The translations under genes and the position numbers were made by a program. A stretch of 39,756 nt of DNA from Candidatus Krumholzibacteriota bacterium (GTDB taxonomy: Bacteria; Krumholzibacteriota; Krumholzibacteriia; JAJRXK01): the NCBI GenBank assembly GCA_024276305.1, contig JAJRXK010000031.1:1-39756 (forward strand), read 5' to 3'. Of the stretch, positions 1-8,308 are shown in pieces. Position 1 is the first letter of the stretch, and each line of letters opens with the position of its first letter. A model generated the notes under the pieces. The model was not told the origin of the DNA, did not search any database, and worked only from the letters and a program-made list of their open reading frames with translations.

Positions 1-20
1 CCCCAATTCGTCAAAAACTC
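1..20 (+). repeat. Left terminal inverted repeat of the IS
   Basis: The sequence ccccaattcgtcaaaaactc is the exact reverse complement of 1512-1531. Identity ends after base 20. Confidence 0.95.
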
Positions 21-29
21 GTGCATGAA

Positions 30-62
30 AAAGGCGGCATCATCATAGCGAGAGCCGCCTTT
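30..62 (+). other. Hairpin inside the IS left end
   Basis: A perfect 9-bp inverted repeat (aaaggcggc at 30-38, gccgccttt at 54-62) with a 15-nt loop lies between the left repeat and the transposase start. Hairpins here can block read-through transcription or translation entering from the flank; that role is inferred. There is no long T-run after the stem, so it is not a textbook terminator. Confidence 0.45.
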
Positions 63-142
63 CCCATTGAGGTGACTGCCTGATCGCGGCATAAAGGAGT
101 TACTACAGCTTCAAAACCCCGCGATCCGAAAGGCCACTCTCA

Positions 143-1513
143 GTGAGACGAAGAAAACGTGATTTGCGGCGCCGTGTCAACGCCCCTCTCGCTCTTGAAT
201 TCTCCGCCGATCAGCTGACGTCCTTCGCCGGCCTCGAGATCGTCGGCAGGTACCTTCAGGGCCTGGATTTCTCCCGCCGTCTTCGCCGTCATCTGGCCGC
301 TCTGGGTCTGCGCGGGGACTTCCCGGCCGTTTCCATCGTCCGCCTGCTCCTGGCCATGTTCCTGATCGGTGCGCGCCGTTTGCGCCATGTCAGCTATCTC
401 CACGGCGATCCCGTCGTCGAGCGCTTCTGCGGGCTGAAGACCCTGCCCGTCGATCGGACGCTATCGCGGTGGCTCAGCCAGTGCACCGCGCCGGTGCGTG
501 CTGCGCTGCATTCGCTTCAGGTCGAGTTGCTGGGGCTGACCCTCGGTGAATTGCGGCTTCCCCGTCTGACGGTCGACGTCGACGGTACCGTCCTGTCGAC
601 CGGCCTGACGGTCGAGGGGGCGCGTCGTGGCTACAATCCGCATCACCGCAAGGTCCCCAGCTACTTCCCGATCACCGCGCATCTCGCACAGACCGGTCAC
701 GTGCTCGGGCTCAAGAATCGGGCGGGCAATGTCCACGACGGCAAGATTGCGCTGGCATTTCTGCGAAACGTCTTCGCCGATCTGCAGGAGATCAGCCCCG
801 GGTCGAAACTCGAGATCCGCATGGATGGGGCGTTTTTCCGGCGAGATCTGCTGATCTGGCTCGAGTCGCGAGCGGAGTATGCGATCAAGGTCCCCTTCTA
901 CCGGTGGCTCGATCTGAAAGGCCTGATCCAGAAGCGCCGACGGTGGAAGCGCGTGGCCGAAGACCTCGATGGCTTCGAGGTCGTCCTTCCGATCGAGACC
1001 TGGGGGATCGATCGACGGGTCGCGATCTACCGCAAGAAGGTCTGGCACAAAAGCCCGAAGAACTACCAGCTCGATCTCTTCGATCCCGACGACGGCCACT
1101 ACGAGTACTCAGCCGTCGTGACGAACAAGACGGTCGGGCTCCGCGCGCTGTGGGACTTCATGGCCGGGCGCGGCGCCCACGAGAAGGTCTTGTCGGAACT
1201 GAAGGGCGCCTATGCTTTCGACGCGATCCCGACGCACGACTACGCGGCCAATAGCACGTGGCAGATCCTGTCGGTGATGGCGCATAACCTCATGGTGAGC
1301 TTTCAAATCGACGCCGGGGCAAAGCGGCGCAGGCCAACCGCGAAGAGATCGCCTCTGTTCGAGCTGCGGCGGATGACGACGATGCGCTTCGAGTGGATTT
1401 GCCGCGCGGGGCAACTCCAACGACCACAGGGACGACCAACCCTCAGGATGGCTCGCAACCTCCCGGCCCGGAAAACCGTCGAACGACTCGTCCAGGCCCT
1501 CCGGGCGGCGTGA
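143..1513 (+). CDS. IS1380-family DDE transposase
   Basis: The 456-residue protein catalyses cut-and-paste movement of the element. The start is GTG at 143, preceded by an aagg stretch about 10 bases upstream; the N-terminus is very basic (MRRRKRDLRRR), suiting DNA binding. Candidate catalytic acids are D145 or D147 in VDVDGT, D228 in RMDGAFF, and E347 or E352 in the AHEKVLSELKG stretch. The YNPHHRK segment near 164 and the overall spacing match IS1380-type transposases. No frameshift or internal stop is seen, so the gene appears intact. The family is fairly sure; the exact glutamate is not decided from sequence alone. Confidence 0.88.
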   Translation: MRRRKRDLRRRVNAPLALEFSADQLTSFAGLEIVGRYLQGLDFSRRLRRHLAALGLRGDFPAVSIVRLLLAMFLIGARRLRHVSYLHGDPVVERFCGLKTLPVDRTLSRWLSQCTAPVRAALHSLQVELLGLTLGELRLPRLTVDVDGTVLSTGLTVEGARRGYNPHHRKVPSYFPITAHLAQTGHVLGLKNRAGNVHDGKIALAFLRNVFADLQEISPGSKLEIRMDGAFFRRDLLIWLESRAEYAIKVPFYRWLDLKGLIQKRRRWKRVAEDLDGFEVVLPIETWGIDRRVAIYRKKVWHKSPKNYQLDLFDPDDGHYEYSAVVTNKTVGLRALWDFMAGRGAHEKVLSELKGAYAFDAIPTHDYAANSTWQILSVMAHNLMVSFQIDAGAKRRRPTAKRSPLFELRRMTTMRFEWICRAGQLQRPQGRPTLRMARNLPARKTVERLVQALRAA

Positions 1514-1531
1514 GTTTTTGACGAATTGGGG
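1512..1531 (-). repeat. Right terminal inverted repeat of the IS
   Basis: This is the exact reverse complement of bases 1-20. It starts inside the transposase stop codon (tga, 1511-1513), a compact end typical of insertion sequences. Confidence 0.95.
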
Positions 1532-1768
1532 CTAGGGCACGATGGCCCAGATTCTCCACGGATCGTTCAGCGATACACCGATTTCACTGCTGACCAGCTT
1601 CGGGAATCGTTTTCCACGGACCCGGACACTCGGAAGGACGGCAGTAAATCTCCATTCGGTGTGTCGGGTTCTATCGAGTTCTCGCGCGAAGTGGTCAGAA
1701 TCGATAGTTCTCGGCTCCGAACGAAGATTGTCGAGCCTTGCCCCAGAACGATGCATTGGAGACCGCTC

Positions 1769-4423
1769 ATGTGCCGCATTCGACACTTGATCCACGCCCT
1801 GGGATTCGTCGCCCTCATAACAACGATCGTCGGCTGCGGGACGGACCAGGCCGTTGCCCCCGAAGAGATCCAGGCTCTGGTAGTCACGCCATCTCGCACC
1901 CACGCCGGCACAACGGTCGAGGTTCGTGGTCTCTCCGTCGAGGACCTGTCCGGACTGACGGTCTCGATCGGCGGAGAACCGGGGACGGTGGTTGCCGCAC
2001 CCTCCGGCGCTCTTCTGGTGGGAATCCCTCTCTTCGTTAGGGAAACCAGCCTGACCCCAGCTCCACCAACTCAGCCCCTCACTTTGGAGTTGCGCCAAGA
2101 TGGCCGGCTCATCGGAGAAGCCAAGGATGCGATCACCGTCACAGTTCCACCTCTCGCGCCAGGATCGACTCAGCAAACCATCGATGGATTGACAGCGATC
2201 ACCGACAACTTGGAGGCCGTAGCACTTTCCCTTGCGACCGTGGCAGGACCAGAGCAAGCCTGGTTGGTGGCGGCCTTTGCGGCGATCGACACTCTCTTGA
2301 CTGGATCGGCCGTGTCTTCTCTCGCTTCCCGCGTCAATAGTTTGGCCGCAAGTGATCCGGAGCAGATGGCTCTCATGGACCGACTGATCGGGGCGGGACC
2401 GCTCTTGGATCAGATCCGCCTGGCCAACCAACAAGTATTGGCACTTGCCGCACCAGCATCGGCCCTCCAACGGGTGCCCACCGAACTCACGGACTCTTCT
2501 TTGGCCGCGCGCATGCAACTACACGTCATGGTCGGAGACTTTGGCCAGCAGGTGATAGGAGCTACTGCAACGACTTGGGGAAACATCACCGCAATTCTGT
2601 CTGCGATCACGGTCGTCACTGGGCTGACGCTGCCCGGGGCCGTCCTCGCGGGAACGGTCGGAACCGTGCTCAGCACCGTGGGCTTTGTGATCAACAAGGT
2701 GTTGCTCAGCTATCTTCCGGCAGACGTCGACGAGTTCGAATTGAAGGTAATCGACACCTTGGTCGAACCCGGAGAAGTGCCCGCCACCGAGATCTGGATC
2801 ACGGCATCCAACAGTCCAGCCAGCATCACCGTGTTGGACCTGGTGGGCCTGGTGCTTAGAGGGCTTGGAATCGCTGCCGGTTCTCCGCAAGCCCAGTCCA
2901 TCGAGCAGGTCATCGATCAAGCCGTGAACTCCTTCTTGAATCAGCTTCGCGCGGGACTGTCCGCCTACGCGTCCAGTCATCCAGATACGGATCTCAACTT
3001 CGACTTTGCCAGCATTCCTACGATGAGTTGGAAAGCGCGGGTCACCAACACCCGTTTCGTCGACCCATTGACATTCACTCCAGCAATCATCGCACCAGCC
3101 GGCAACAATATCATGGCATGGCGAGCGGTACTCGACGCCCAGGGGGAAGGCCGCATCCACGCGCTGATCAAGTCCGGCCCCGAGGTTTCTTCACTACCCA
3201 CGATTCCCGGTTACACCTACAACTCGGGAGCCTTCGGAAAGGACATCCGCGACACGGGAACCGAGGTCGTCAACGTTGCTCCACCGCTGATTGCGGTTGC
3301 GACGATGTCTTCGACGATCACTCCTGGCGGCGGCAACGGCCTCGAGGTGCGTATACACTCTCTCAATGCTCTCGGCGATCCCATCTATCGCCAGGGCGTG
3401 GACATCACCATTTCCGTTAACGGGGGAAGCGCCTCGCCGAATCGCGGTAGTACCGGGACAGATGGCCGATTCAACGCGATCGTAGAGCTGGATTCGGGTA
3501 GTTCGAGCGTCGACGTTTCGGTGGTCGCCATCGACGACGCTGGACGTCAGGCCACAGCATCCGCATCGGCGACCGCCGATCCCATGGTGGTCGAAGTCCT
3601 CGAATGGAACAATGTCCTACCACCCGACCGCCAGAATGGCCTGCGCCTGCAGGTCATGCGGGGTGGAGTCGCGGTTGCAGGTGCGAGCGTCAATCTGATC
3701 GTTGGAGGCGGCGTGTCCTCCCCCTCGACTGGAACCACGGACGCCAACGGCGAGTTCTGGTCGACGGTGACTGCAGATCAGGGAGTGACCGCGGTAACCG
3801 TGGTAGTTCAGGTCGAGAATAGTGGGCAATCGGTGTCGCTGAATCTACAGGCGGGACAGGGGGCTCTGGTCATTGGTGATGCGGGCGGCGATTGTTTTGC
3901 GTCGGTCAAGTTGTCGAGCGGCCTTTGTGGCTCCGTCTTCGAGTACGACAATCCCAGTATTGACGGTTTCGGACTCTATGTCGCATCCGTCTCGGCGTCC
4001 AAACGGGGCTCAGACGGGTCTACGGCCAGCGGCTCAGTGGCAAGCCGGATGGAGGTTGGTACGACAGCCGAGGAACTCTACTTCATGGATGCGAGCACGA
4101 CAGTATCGCTTATGGCCTCCAGTCCGGACACTGGATGTATGCTCCAGGCTCGAGGGAGCGGGAAGTTCTCGGCGCACTTCACCGTGTCCGGCGGTTCTGT
4201 GAACTATGGATTCGTTGGCGACTTCGGCAACCCACTAGGCGACGCTTCTGTCAGCTTGGGACAGAACGAGCCCCCGTATGCTATGGTCTTGATGACGACG
4301 GTCGCCGGACCTTTCGAACTCACGGGTGCCCTTCCGCCAGGCAGCTACGTCGTGAGCGCCTATGGATTGGGGTCATTGAATGGGTCGCTGTCGGCAAATG
4401 TGCGCTTCAGCCTTCGGAACTAG
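1769..4423 (+). CDS. Large lipoprotein with Ig-like (Big_1-type) repeats
   Basis: The 884-residue protein has a lipoprotein signal: hydrophobic stretch, then TIVGC with Cys23 as the lipidated residue. The reading frame stays open upstream as far as the IS end, but ATG 1769 is the best start because ggag lies 7 bases before it and the signal peptide begins there. Residues about 30-90 resemble an IPT/TIG-type fold. A hydrophobic helical stretch lies near 265-315. Two tandem Ig-like repeats at about 511-605 and 608-700 share a short pattern of Gly-rich loops followed by TDANGEF-type or TDGRF-type turns. The last 180 residues are not recognised. It is probably anchored in the outer membrane with a structural or adhesive role (inference). 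It converges on the kinase gene with 9 bases between the stops. Confidence 0.7.
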   Translation: MCRIRHLIHALGFVALITTIVGCGTDQAVAPEEIQALVVTPSRTHAGTTVEVRGLSVEDLSGLTVSIGGEPGTVVAAPSGALLVGIPLFVRETSLTPAPPTQPLTLELRQDGRLIGEAKDAITVTVPPLAPGSTQQTIDGLTAITDNLEAVALSLATVAGPEQAWLVAAFAAIDTLLTGSAVSSLASRVNSLAASDPEQMALMDRLIGAGPLLDQIRLANQQVLALAAPASALQRVPTELTDSSLAARMQLHVMVGDFGQQVIGATATTWGNITAILSAITVVTGLTLPGAVLAGTVGTVLSTVGFVINKVLLSYLPADVDEFELKVIDTLVEPGEVPATEIWITASNSPASITVLDLVGLVLRGLGIAAGSPQAQSIEQVIDQAVNSFLNQLRAGLSAYASSHPDTDLNFDFASIPTMSWKARVTNTRFVDPLTFTPAIIAPAGNNIMAWRAVLDAQGEGRIHALIKSGPEVSSLPTIPGYTYNSGAFGKDIRDTGTEVVNVAPPLIAVATMSSTITPGGGNGLEVRIHSLNALGDPIYRQGVDITISVNGGSASPNRGSTGTDGRFNAIVELDSGSSSVDVSVVAIDDAGRQATASASATADPMVVEVLEWNNVLPPDRQNGLRLQVMRGGVAVAGASVNLIVGGGVSSPSTGTTDANGEFWSTVTADQGVTAVTVVVQVENSGQSVSLNLQAGQGALVIGDAGGDCFASVKLSSGLCGSVFEYDNPSIDGFGLYVASVSASKRGSDGSTASGSVASRMEVGTTAEELYFMDASTTVSLMASSPDTGCMLQARGSGKFSAHFTVSGGSVNYGFVGDFGNPLGDASVSLGQNEPPYAMVLMTTVAGPFELTGALPPGSYVVSAYGLGSLNGSLSANVRFSLRN

Positions 4424-4432
4424 ACCTGACCA

Positions 4433-6997
4433 TCAGGGCTGGCGCAGAATCCATTGCGCCTGGGCCGAAGCGTTGTCAGCGTCCTTCCTCCGGCCCACCT
4501 CCCGGAGGGATTTTGCGTACAGTTGGAGAGTTTCGCCGAAGAGCGGATGATCTTTGGCCAGTCCCGCTCGAAGCTCGAGGGCACGCTCGAAGTATTCGAG
4601 CGCAGCATCGTGGTTGCCCATCGCAGCCTGAGCTTCTCCGAGACCGGTAAGGGGATGGCCGAGCTGGGGGTCGTTCTCTCCGTAGGAAGCGCGCAGGATA
4701 TCGAGAGATCGTTCGAGATGCGGGAGCGCGTTCTCCGGCTGTTGATCGCGAATGTAGCTGATGGCAAGACGGGCTTCGTCGAGTCCGATGAATGGATGCA
4801 TCTTGCCGTAGAGCGATTCCTTGATCGCGATCGCCCGTGAATAGAGCGGACGTGCCTCGGCGAATCGCTCCAAACCCGCGTAGGAAGTGGCCAGGCTGTA
4901 CAGCGACATCGTGACGTAGAGATGTTCGGCGCCGTAGACCTTTTCACGGATGGCGAGGGCCTGCTCCTGCAACGGCACGGCTTCCGCATATCGACCCATT
5001 GCGTTGAGGGTGGATGCTATCGAACTCATGCTCTGTGCAACGAGCGGGTGATCGGCCCCCAATGCCGCCTCTCGAATGTCGAGGGAGCGCGTCAGAACCC
5101 GATACGCCTCCTCGTACTGCCCAGCTCCACGAAGAGCTCCTCCCAGATTGATGAGGTAGTGACCGACCACAGGATCGTTGACGCCAAAGGATCCTTCGAT
5201 GATCGCCAGTGACCGGCGAAACATGGCGATTTTCTCATCGATTCCCATGGTGGGATTGTTCAATGCGATGCGGTTCATGAAGGGAGGCAGGCGCCGGTCC
5301 TCGGTCCCGTAGAGCCGCCGCATCACGTCAAGGGCCTCGAGGTGCTGGCGGAGCGCGCCTTGGTGGTCCCCGATAGCGGATAGAAGATCTCCGTAGGCAC
5401 GCAAGGAACTCGCGAGGTCCTGATGGGTGTCACCGTGAATCTTCCGCTCGATGCGAATGGATTCTTCGAGCATCGCACGTGCCGAATCCGGTTCCGCCAG
5501 CATATTGTAGACGTCGCCGATGGACTTCAGGACTCGAGCCCGGATGGCGGGCTGATCGCCGAGTTCGACGTGGACTCGAGCCGCACCACGATCCACGATG
5601 TCGCGTGCGGTCAGCACCTGGCCCAAAGACTTCTCCGGTCCAGCCTCGTCGAATAGATTGGTCAAGAACTTCGATACCGCGTCCGCAGTCTCTTCGTTCT
5701 GCAGGGCGACATCACGCGCGGCCTCGGCCGCTCGACGCTCTGTTTCGGCTCGTCGGTACAAAGAGAAGCCGACGACACTCGAAGCGATCAGCGTTATGAT
5801 CACAATGGTCGCGGCCACTGCCCCCACTGCATTGCGCCGCAAGAACTTTCGCGTGCGATACTCGAAGGTGTCTGGCTGAGCGATCACCGGACGACCACGG
5901 AGGTAACGGAGAATATCTTCGGAGAACTGCTCTACCGAGGAGTAGCGCCGCTCGGACTCCTTGCGCATCGCCATGAGGACGATGGTGTCGAGGTCGCCCC
6001 TCACTTCGCGCGAGCGCTTACGAGTGTCGCTTGGGCCAATGGTTGGGTTGTCTGGATCTGGTCGCAACAGAAGCTCGCTCGGTTTGGCCGGGAGAGCCGA
6101 CTCGACCAAGTGCGCCATCTCCTGGGCCGAACCTTCACGTGCCATGTAGGGCGAACGTCCGGTCAGGATTTTGTAGAGTACGACTCCCATCGAGTAGATA
6201 TCCGTGGCAGTTGACACCACGCCACCGCGGAGTTGTTCAGGGCTGGCATAGAGCGGGGTCATCATCTGCTGTCCGGTGGCCGTGCGCTCACGATCTACGC
6301 CGTCCGCCGCGTCGAGTACTCGCGCGATTCCGAAATCGACAAGCTTTACGGTCCCAGAGCGATTCACCAAGATATTGCTTGGCTTGATATCGCGGTGAAT
6401 GGTCGAGTGCTTGTGGGCATGCTGGAGTGCCGCACAGACATCGCGAAACAGATCGAGACACTGGACCACGGACAGGTGCTTTTCCTCACAGTATTCGTCG
6501 AGTGAGACCCCGTCCACATACTCCATGATGATGAACGGGGTTCCGGTGGCAGTGAAGCCACCGTCGATCATCCGTGCTATGTTGGGATGTTCGAGCGCCG
6601 CGAGTACTTGGCATTCATTGCGAAAACGACGCAACGCTTCTTCACCATAGCCCCTATGAATGATCTTGATGGCCGCGCGTTGTGTGAAGTCGTCCTCAGT
6701 GCGCTCACCGAGGTAGACCTGGCCCATCCCTCCGGTAGCGATGTGTCCGGTCACGCGGAAGGCGCCGAACTGTTTTCCGATCGTCGGATCGGCAGCGCCA
6801 GCGACCTTCGCAAATGCACGAACCGCAGATCCGTCGAGAAAGCCAACCGCTTGCTCATGGGCCGACAACAGTGTGAGTACGTTGTTCAGCAGCGACAGGT
6901 CACCGCCGCAGGCTTCTTTGACGAACGCCGCCCGCTCCTTATCACTTCGATCAAGAGCGTCGCCAAAAACCTGCTCCGCCCGTCGTTCGAAACTCAT
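4433..6997 (-). CDS. Membrane Ser/Thr protein kinase with C-terminal TPR repeats
   Basis: The 854-residue Hanks-type kinase phosphorylates protein Ser/Thr with ATP. Visible motifs are the Gly-rich loop GHIATGGMG (84-92), catalytic Lys111 in AAIKI, HRDIKPSN (from 201), DFG (221-223) and SPE (252-254). A single membrane span lies at about 392-412, followed by a charged helix and a long tetratricopeptide array from about 450 to the end, with the spacing of Kinesin-light-chain/TPR_12-type repeats. The kinase would be cytoplasmic and the TPR part outside the inner membrane. The start is ATG 6997 without a strong Shine-Dalgarno. It is divergent from an ECF sigma factor gene, a pairing often seen with TIGR02999-type sigma factors, which suggests one signalling module. 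All core catalytic motifs are present, so activity is likely. Confidence 0.9.
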   Translation of the reverse strand: MSFERRAEQVFGDALDRSDKERAAFVKEACGGDLSLLNNVLTLLSAHEQAVGFLDGSAVRAFAKVAGAADPTIGKQFGAFRVTGHIATGGMGQVYLGERTEDDFTQRAAIKIIHRGYGEEALRRFRNECQVLAALEHPNIARMIDGGFTATGTPFIIMEYVDGVSLDEYCEEKHLSVVQCLDLFRDVCAALQHAHKHSTIHRDIKPSNILVNRSGTVKLVDFGIARVLDAADGVDRERTATGQQMMTPLYASPEQLRGGVVSTATDIYSMGVVLYKILTGRSPYMAREGSAQEMAHLVESALPAKPSELLLRPDPDNPTIGPSDTRKRSREVRGDLDTIVLMAMRKESERRYSSVEQFSEDILRYLRGRPVIAQPDTFEYRTRKFLRRNAVGAVAATIVIITLIASSVVGFSLYRRAETERRAAEAARDVALQNEETADAVSKFLTNLFDEAGPEKSLGQVLTARDIVDRGAARVHVELGDQPAIRARVLKSIGDVYNMLAEPDSARAMLEESIRIERKIHGDTHQDLASSLRAYGDLLSAIGDHQGALRQHLEALDVMRRLYGTEDRRLPPFMNRIALNNPTMGIDEKIAMFRRSLAIIEGSFGVNDPVVGHYLINLGGALRGAGQYEEAYRVLTRSLDIREAALGADHPLVAQSMSSIASTLNAMGRYAEAVPLQEQALAIREKVYGAEHLYVTMSLYSLATSYAGLERFAEARPLYSRAIAIKESLYGKMHPFIGLDEARLAISYIRDQQPENALPHLERSLDILRASYGENDPQLGHPLTGLGEAQAAMGNHDAALEYFERALELRAGLAKDHPLFGETLQLYAKSLREVGRRKDADNASAQAQWILRQP

Positions 6998-7336
6998 ATC
7001 GAGGTCGCTTCATCTCAAGGGATCTGGGCCTTCCTTCGCCGCCGAGTGTACCAGTTTGCCGCTCGCAGCTCCACGCAACTCGGAACAGCAATTGAAGAAT
7101 TCTCAGCCACATCCTCTCGAATATTCGCTGCGACACATGAGAGTGTTGCCGAAATGACCTATTCCCACTCCTGTGCGTATCCGCTGTCCCACTGGAGAGA
7201 CATCTGCCTGTCGGCGGTGCGTTCCATCCTGCGATGAGAGATCATCTCGCCCTCACCGTAGAGGTCTCGCACCAGGTACTGGAACCTGATAGTATCTTCC
7301 GAGAGATATTGCCCAGACCGGAGTCCTCCGCAGATC
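6998..7336. promoter_or_regulatory. Divergent intergenic region, kinase / sigma factor
   Basis: This 339-bp gap separates two divergent genes and must hold both promoters. No consensus sigma70 pair is convincing, as might be expected if the adjacent ECF sigma factor reads one side. An imperfect palindrome lies at 7233-7246 (gatga-gaga-tcatc). A ggag at 7320-7323 lies 13 bases before the sigma factor ATG, farther than usual. No further gene is seen. Confidence 0.35.
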
Positions 7337-7900
7337 ATGTCCGATGAGACGATTCGCCAGTTGTTGAGCGAGTTGGATCAGGGAGTCGAAGGGGCGCACG
7401 ACCGTCTCTACCCCTTGGTCTACGAAGAGCTGCGTCGCATGGCGCAAAGCCAGCTTCAGCACGAGCGCAGTGGCCACACCCTACAAGCGACAGCGCTGGC
7501 GAATGAGGCTTACCTGCGTCTCGCCGGTCAAAACCGCATGAGCGCCCGCACCCGAGCCCACTTTCTGGCCATCGCAGCCCAGGCCATGCGGCGCATCCTC
7601 GTCGATTACGCACGGCGCCGCAACAGTGCCAAGCGGGGCGGCGAGTACCAGAGGGTAGAATTCGACGACATCGTTCACCTGCCCGGTGGCAGCCCACATG
7701 CCAACCTGATAGATCTCGAAACTGCTCTCAAGAAGCTCGAACAAGGGCACGCCGAGAAAGTGCGCGTGGTCGAGATGCACTTCTTCGTTGGGCTGACACA
7801 CGAGGAGATCGCCGAAGTACTGGAGGTTTCGACGCGCACCGTGGAGCGCCACTGGGCTTTCGCCCGGGCGTGGCTGTTTCGAGAGTTGGACGATCAGTAG
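7337..7900 (+). CDS. ECF-type RNA polymerase sigma factor (TIGR02999-like)
   Basis: The 187-residue protein directs RNA polymerase to selected promoters. Region 2 spans about 8-95 and includes the NEAYLRL motif near 56 and the FLAIAAQAMRRILVDYAR segment, both typical of the TIGR02999 group. Region 4 spans about 125-183, with the helix-turn-helix LTHEEIAEVLEVSTRTVERHW. The length is normal for the family. No anti-sigma gene follows; the divergent kinase at 4433-6997 is the likely regulator, since members of this group are frequently encoded beside Ser/Thr kinases. Targets cannot be read from this window. Confidence 0.9.
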   Translation: MSDETIRQLLSELDQGVEGAHDRLYPLVYEELRRMAQSQLQHERSGHTLQATALANEAYLRLAGQNRMSARTRAHFLAIAAQAMRRILVDYARRRNSAKRGGEYQRVEFDDIVHLPGGSPHANLIDLETALKKLEQGHAEKVRVVEMHFFVGLTHEEIAEVLEVSTRTVERHWAFARAWLFRELDDQ

Positions 7901-8308
7901 TGATGCGTAGGTCGGGATGGAGCACCCCGTCTTCTGTAAGCTCCTTCGGGCCTAGTCGTCGTCCTGGTTGGCGATGTATACGCGACCGGTTTCCCACTCC
8001 TCTCGGACTTCCACTAGGAAGTCGTCACCAGCCGCAGGACTGACTTCTCGTTCGGAACAATGTGCGGCGCGCTTCTGTCGCTAGATCCCCTTTCTCAGCA
8101 GAGGGGCCAGAACGTTCTCATTCCGGGTTGAGAGCCAACGAGCGTATCGGTAGTCCCATGTTGACCACCGCCTCTTCGGAGTCGAGCCTCGAGGGGGTTC
8201 CGATTGGCATCATGAGTGGCAGTCACTCCGCTACGAAGCCTCGCGTTGGTTCCCATGATTTTCTCTGGGGATTCAAACCGGTCGGCTTCATCCAGACGAC
8301 CTTCGCCG
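7901..8308. other. 408-bp stretch without a supported gene
   Basis: This lies between the sigma factor and the 3' end of the carboxylase gene. An imperfect inverted repeat ggagc...gctcc near 7919-7943 could end sigma factor transcription but lacks a T-run. A minus-strand frame (8080-7952, 42 codons, no start codon) reads as a plausible acidic C-terminus and might be a gene remnant. Nothing here can be called firmly. Confidence 0.4.

Larger units (their letters stand above)
1..1531 (+). mobile_element. Complete IS1380-type insertion sequence
   Basis: The element is bounded by 20-bp perfect terminal inverted repeats (1-20 and 1512-1531) and carries one transposase gene on the plus strand. The transposase stop codon overlaps the right repeat by two bases. 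The window begins on the first base of the left repeat, so the left flank and target duplication cannot be seen. The right flank begins ctag, which could be a duplicated target, but this is unverifiable here. The repeats are perfect and the gene is full length, so the copy looks recent and potentially active. Family assignment rests on the transposase. Confidence 0.88.

Noticed and set aside
1526-1768. N-terminal extension of the lipoprotein frame back into the IS end
   Set aside because: ATG 1769 has a Shine-Dalgarno sequence and begins a proper lipoprotein signal. The extension would bury that signal.
4425-4437. cctga-cca-tcagg palindrome between convergent stops as a bidirectional terminator
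   Set aside because: The 5-bp stem and 3-base loop without a T-run are too weak to call.
7952-8080. 42-codon minus-strand frame ending VYIANQDDD
   Set aside because: There is no start codon and a stop lies directly upstream. It reads like a protein C-terminus but is too short to call more than a possible remnant.
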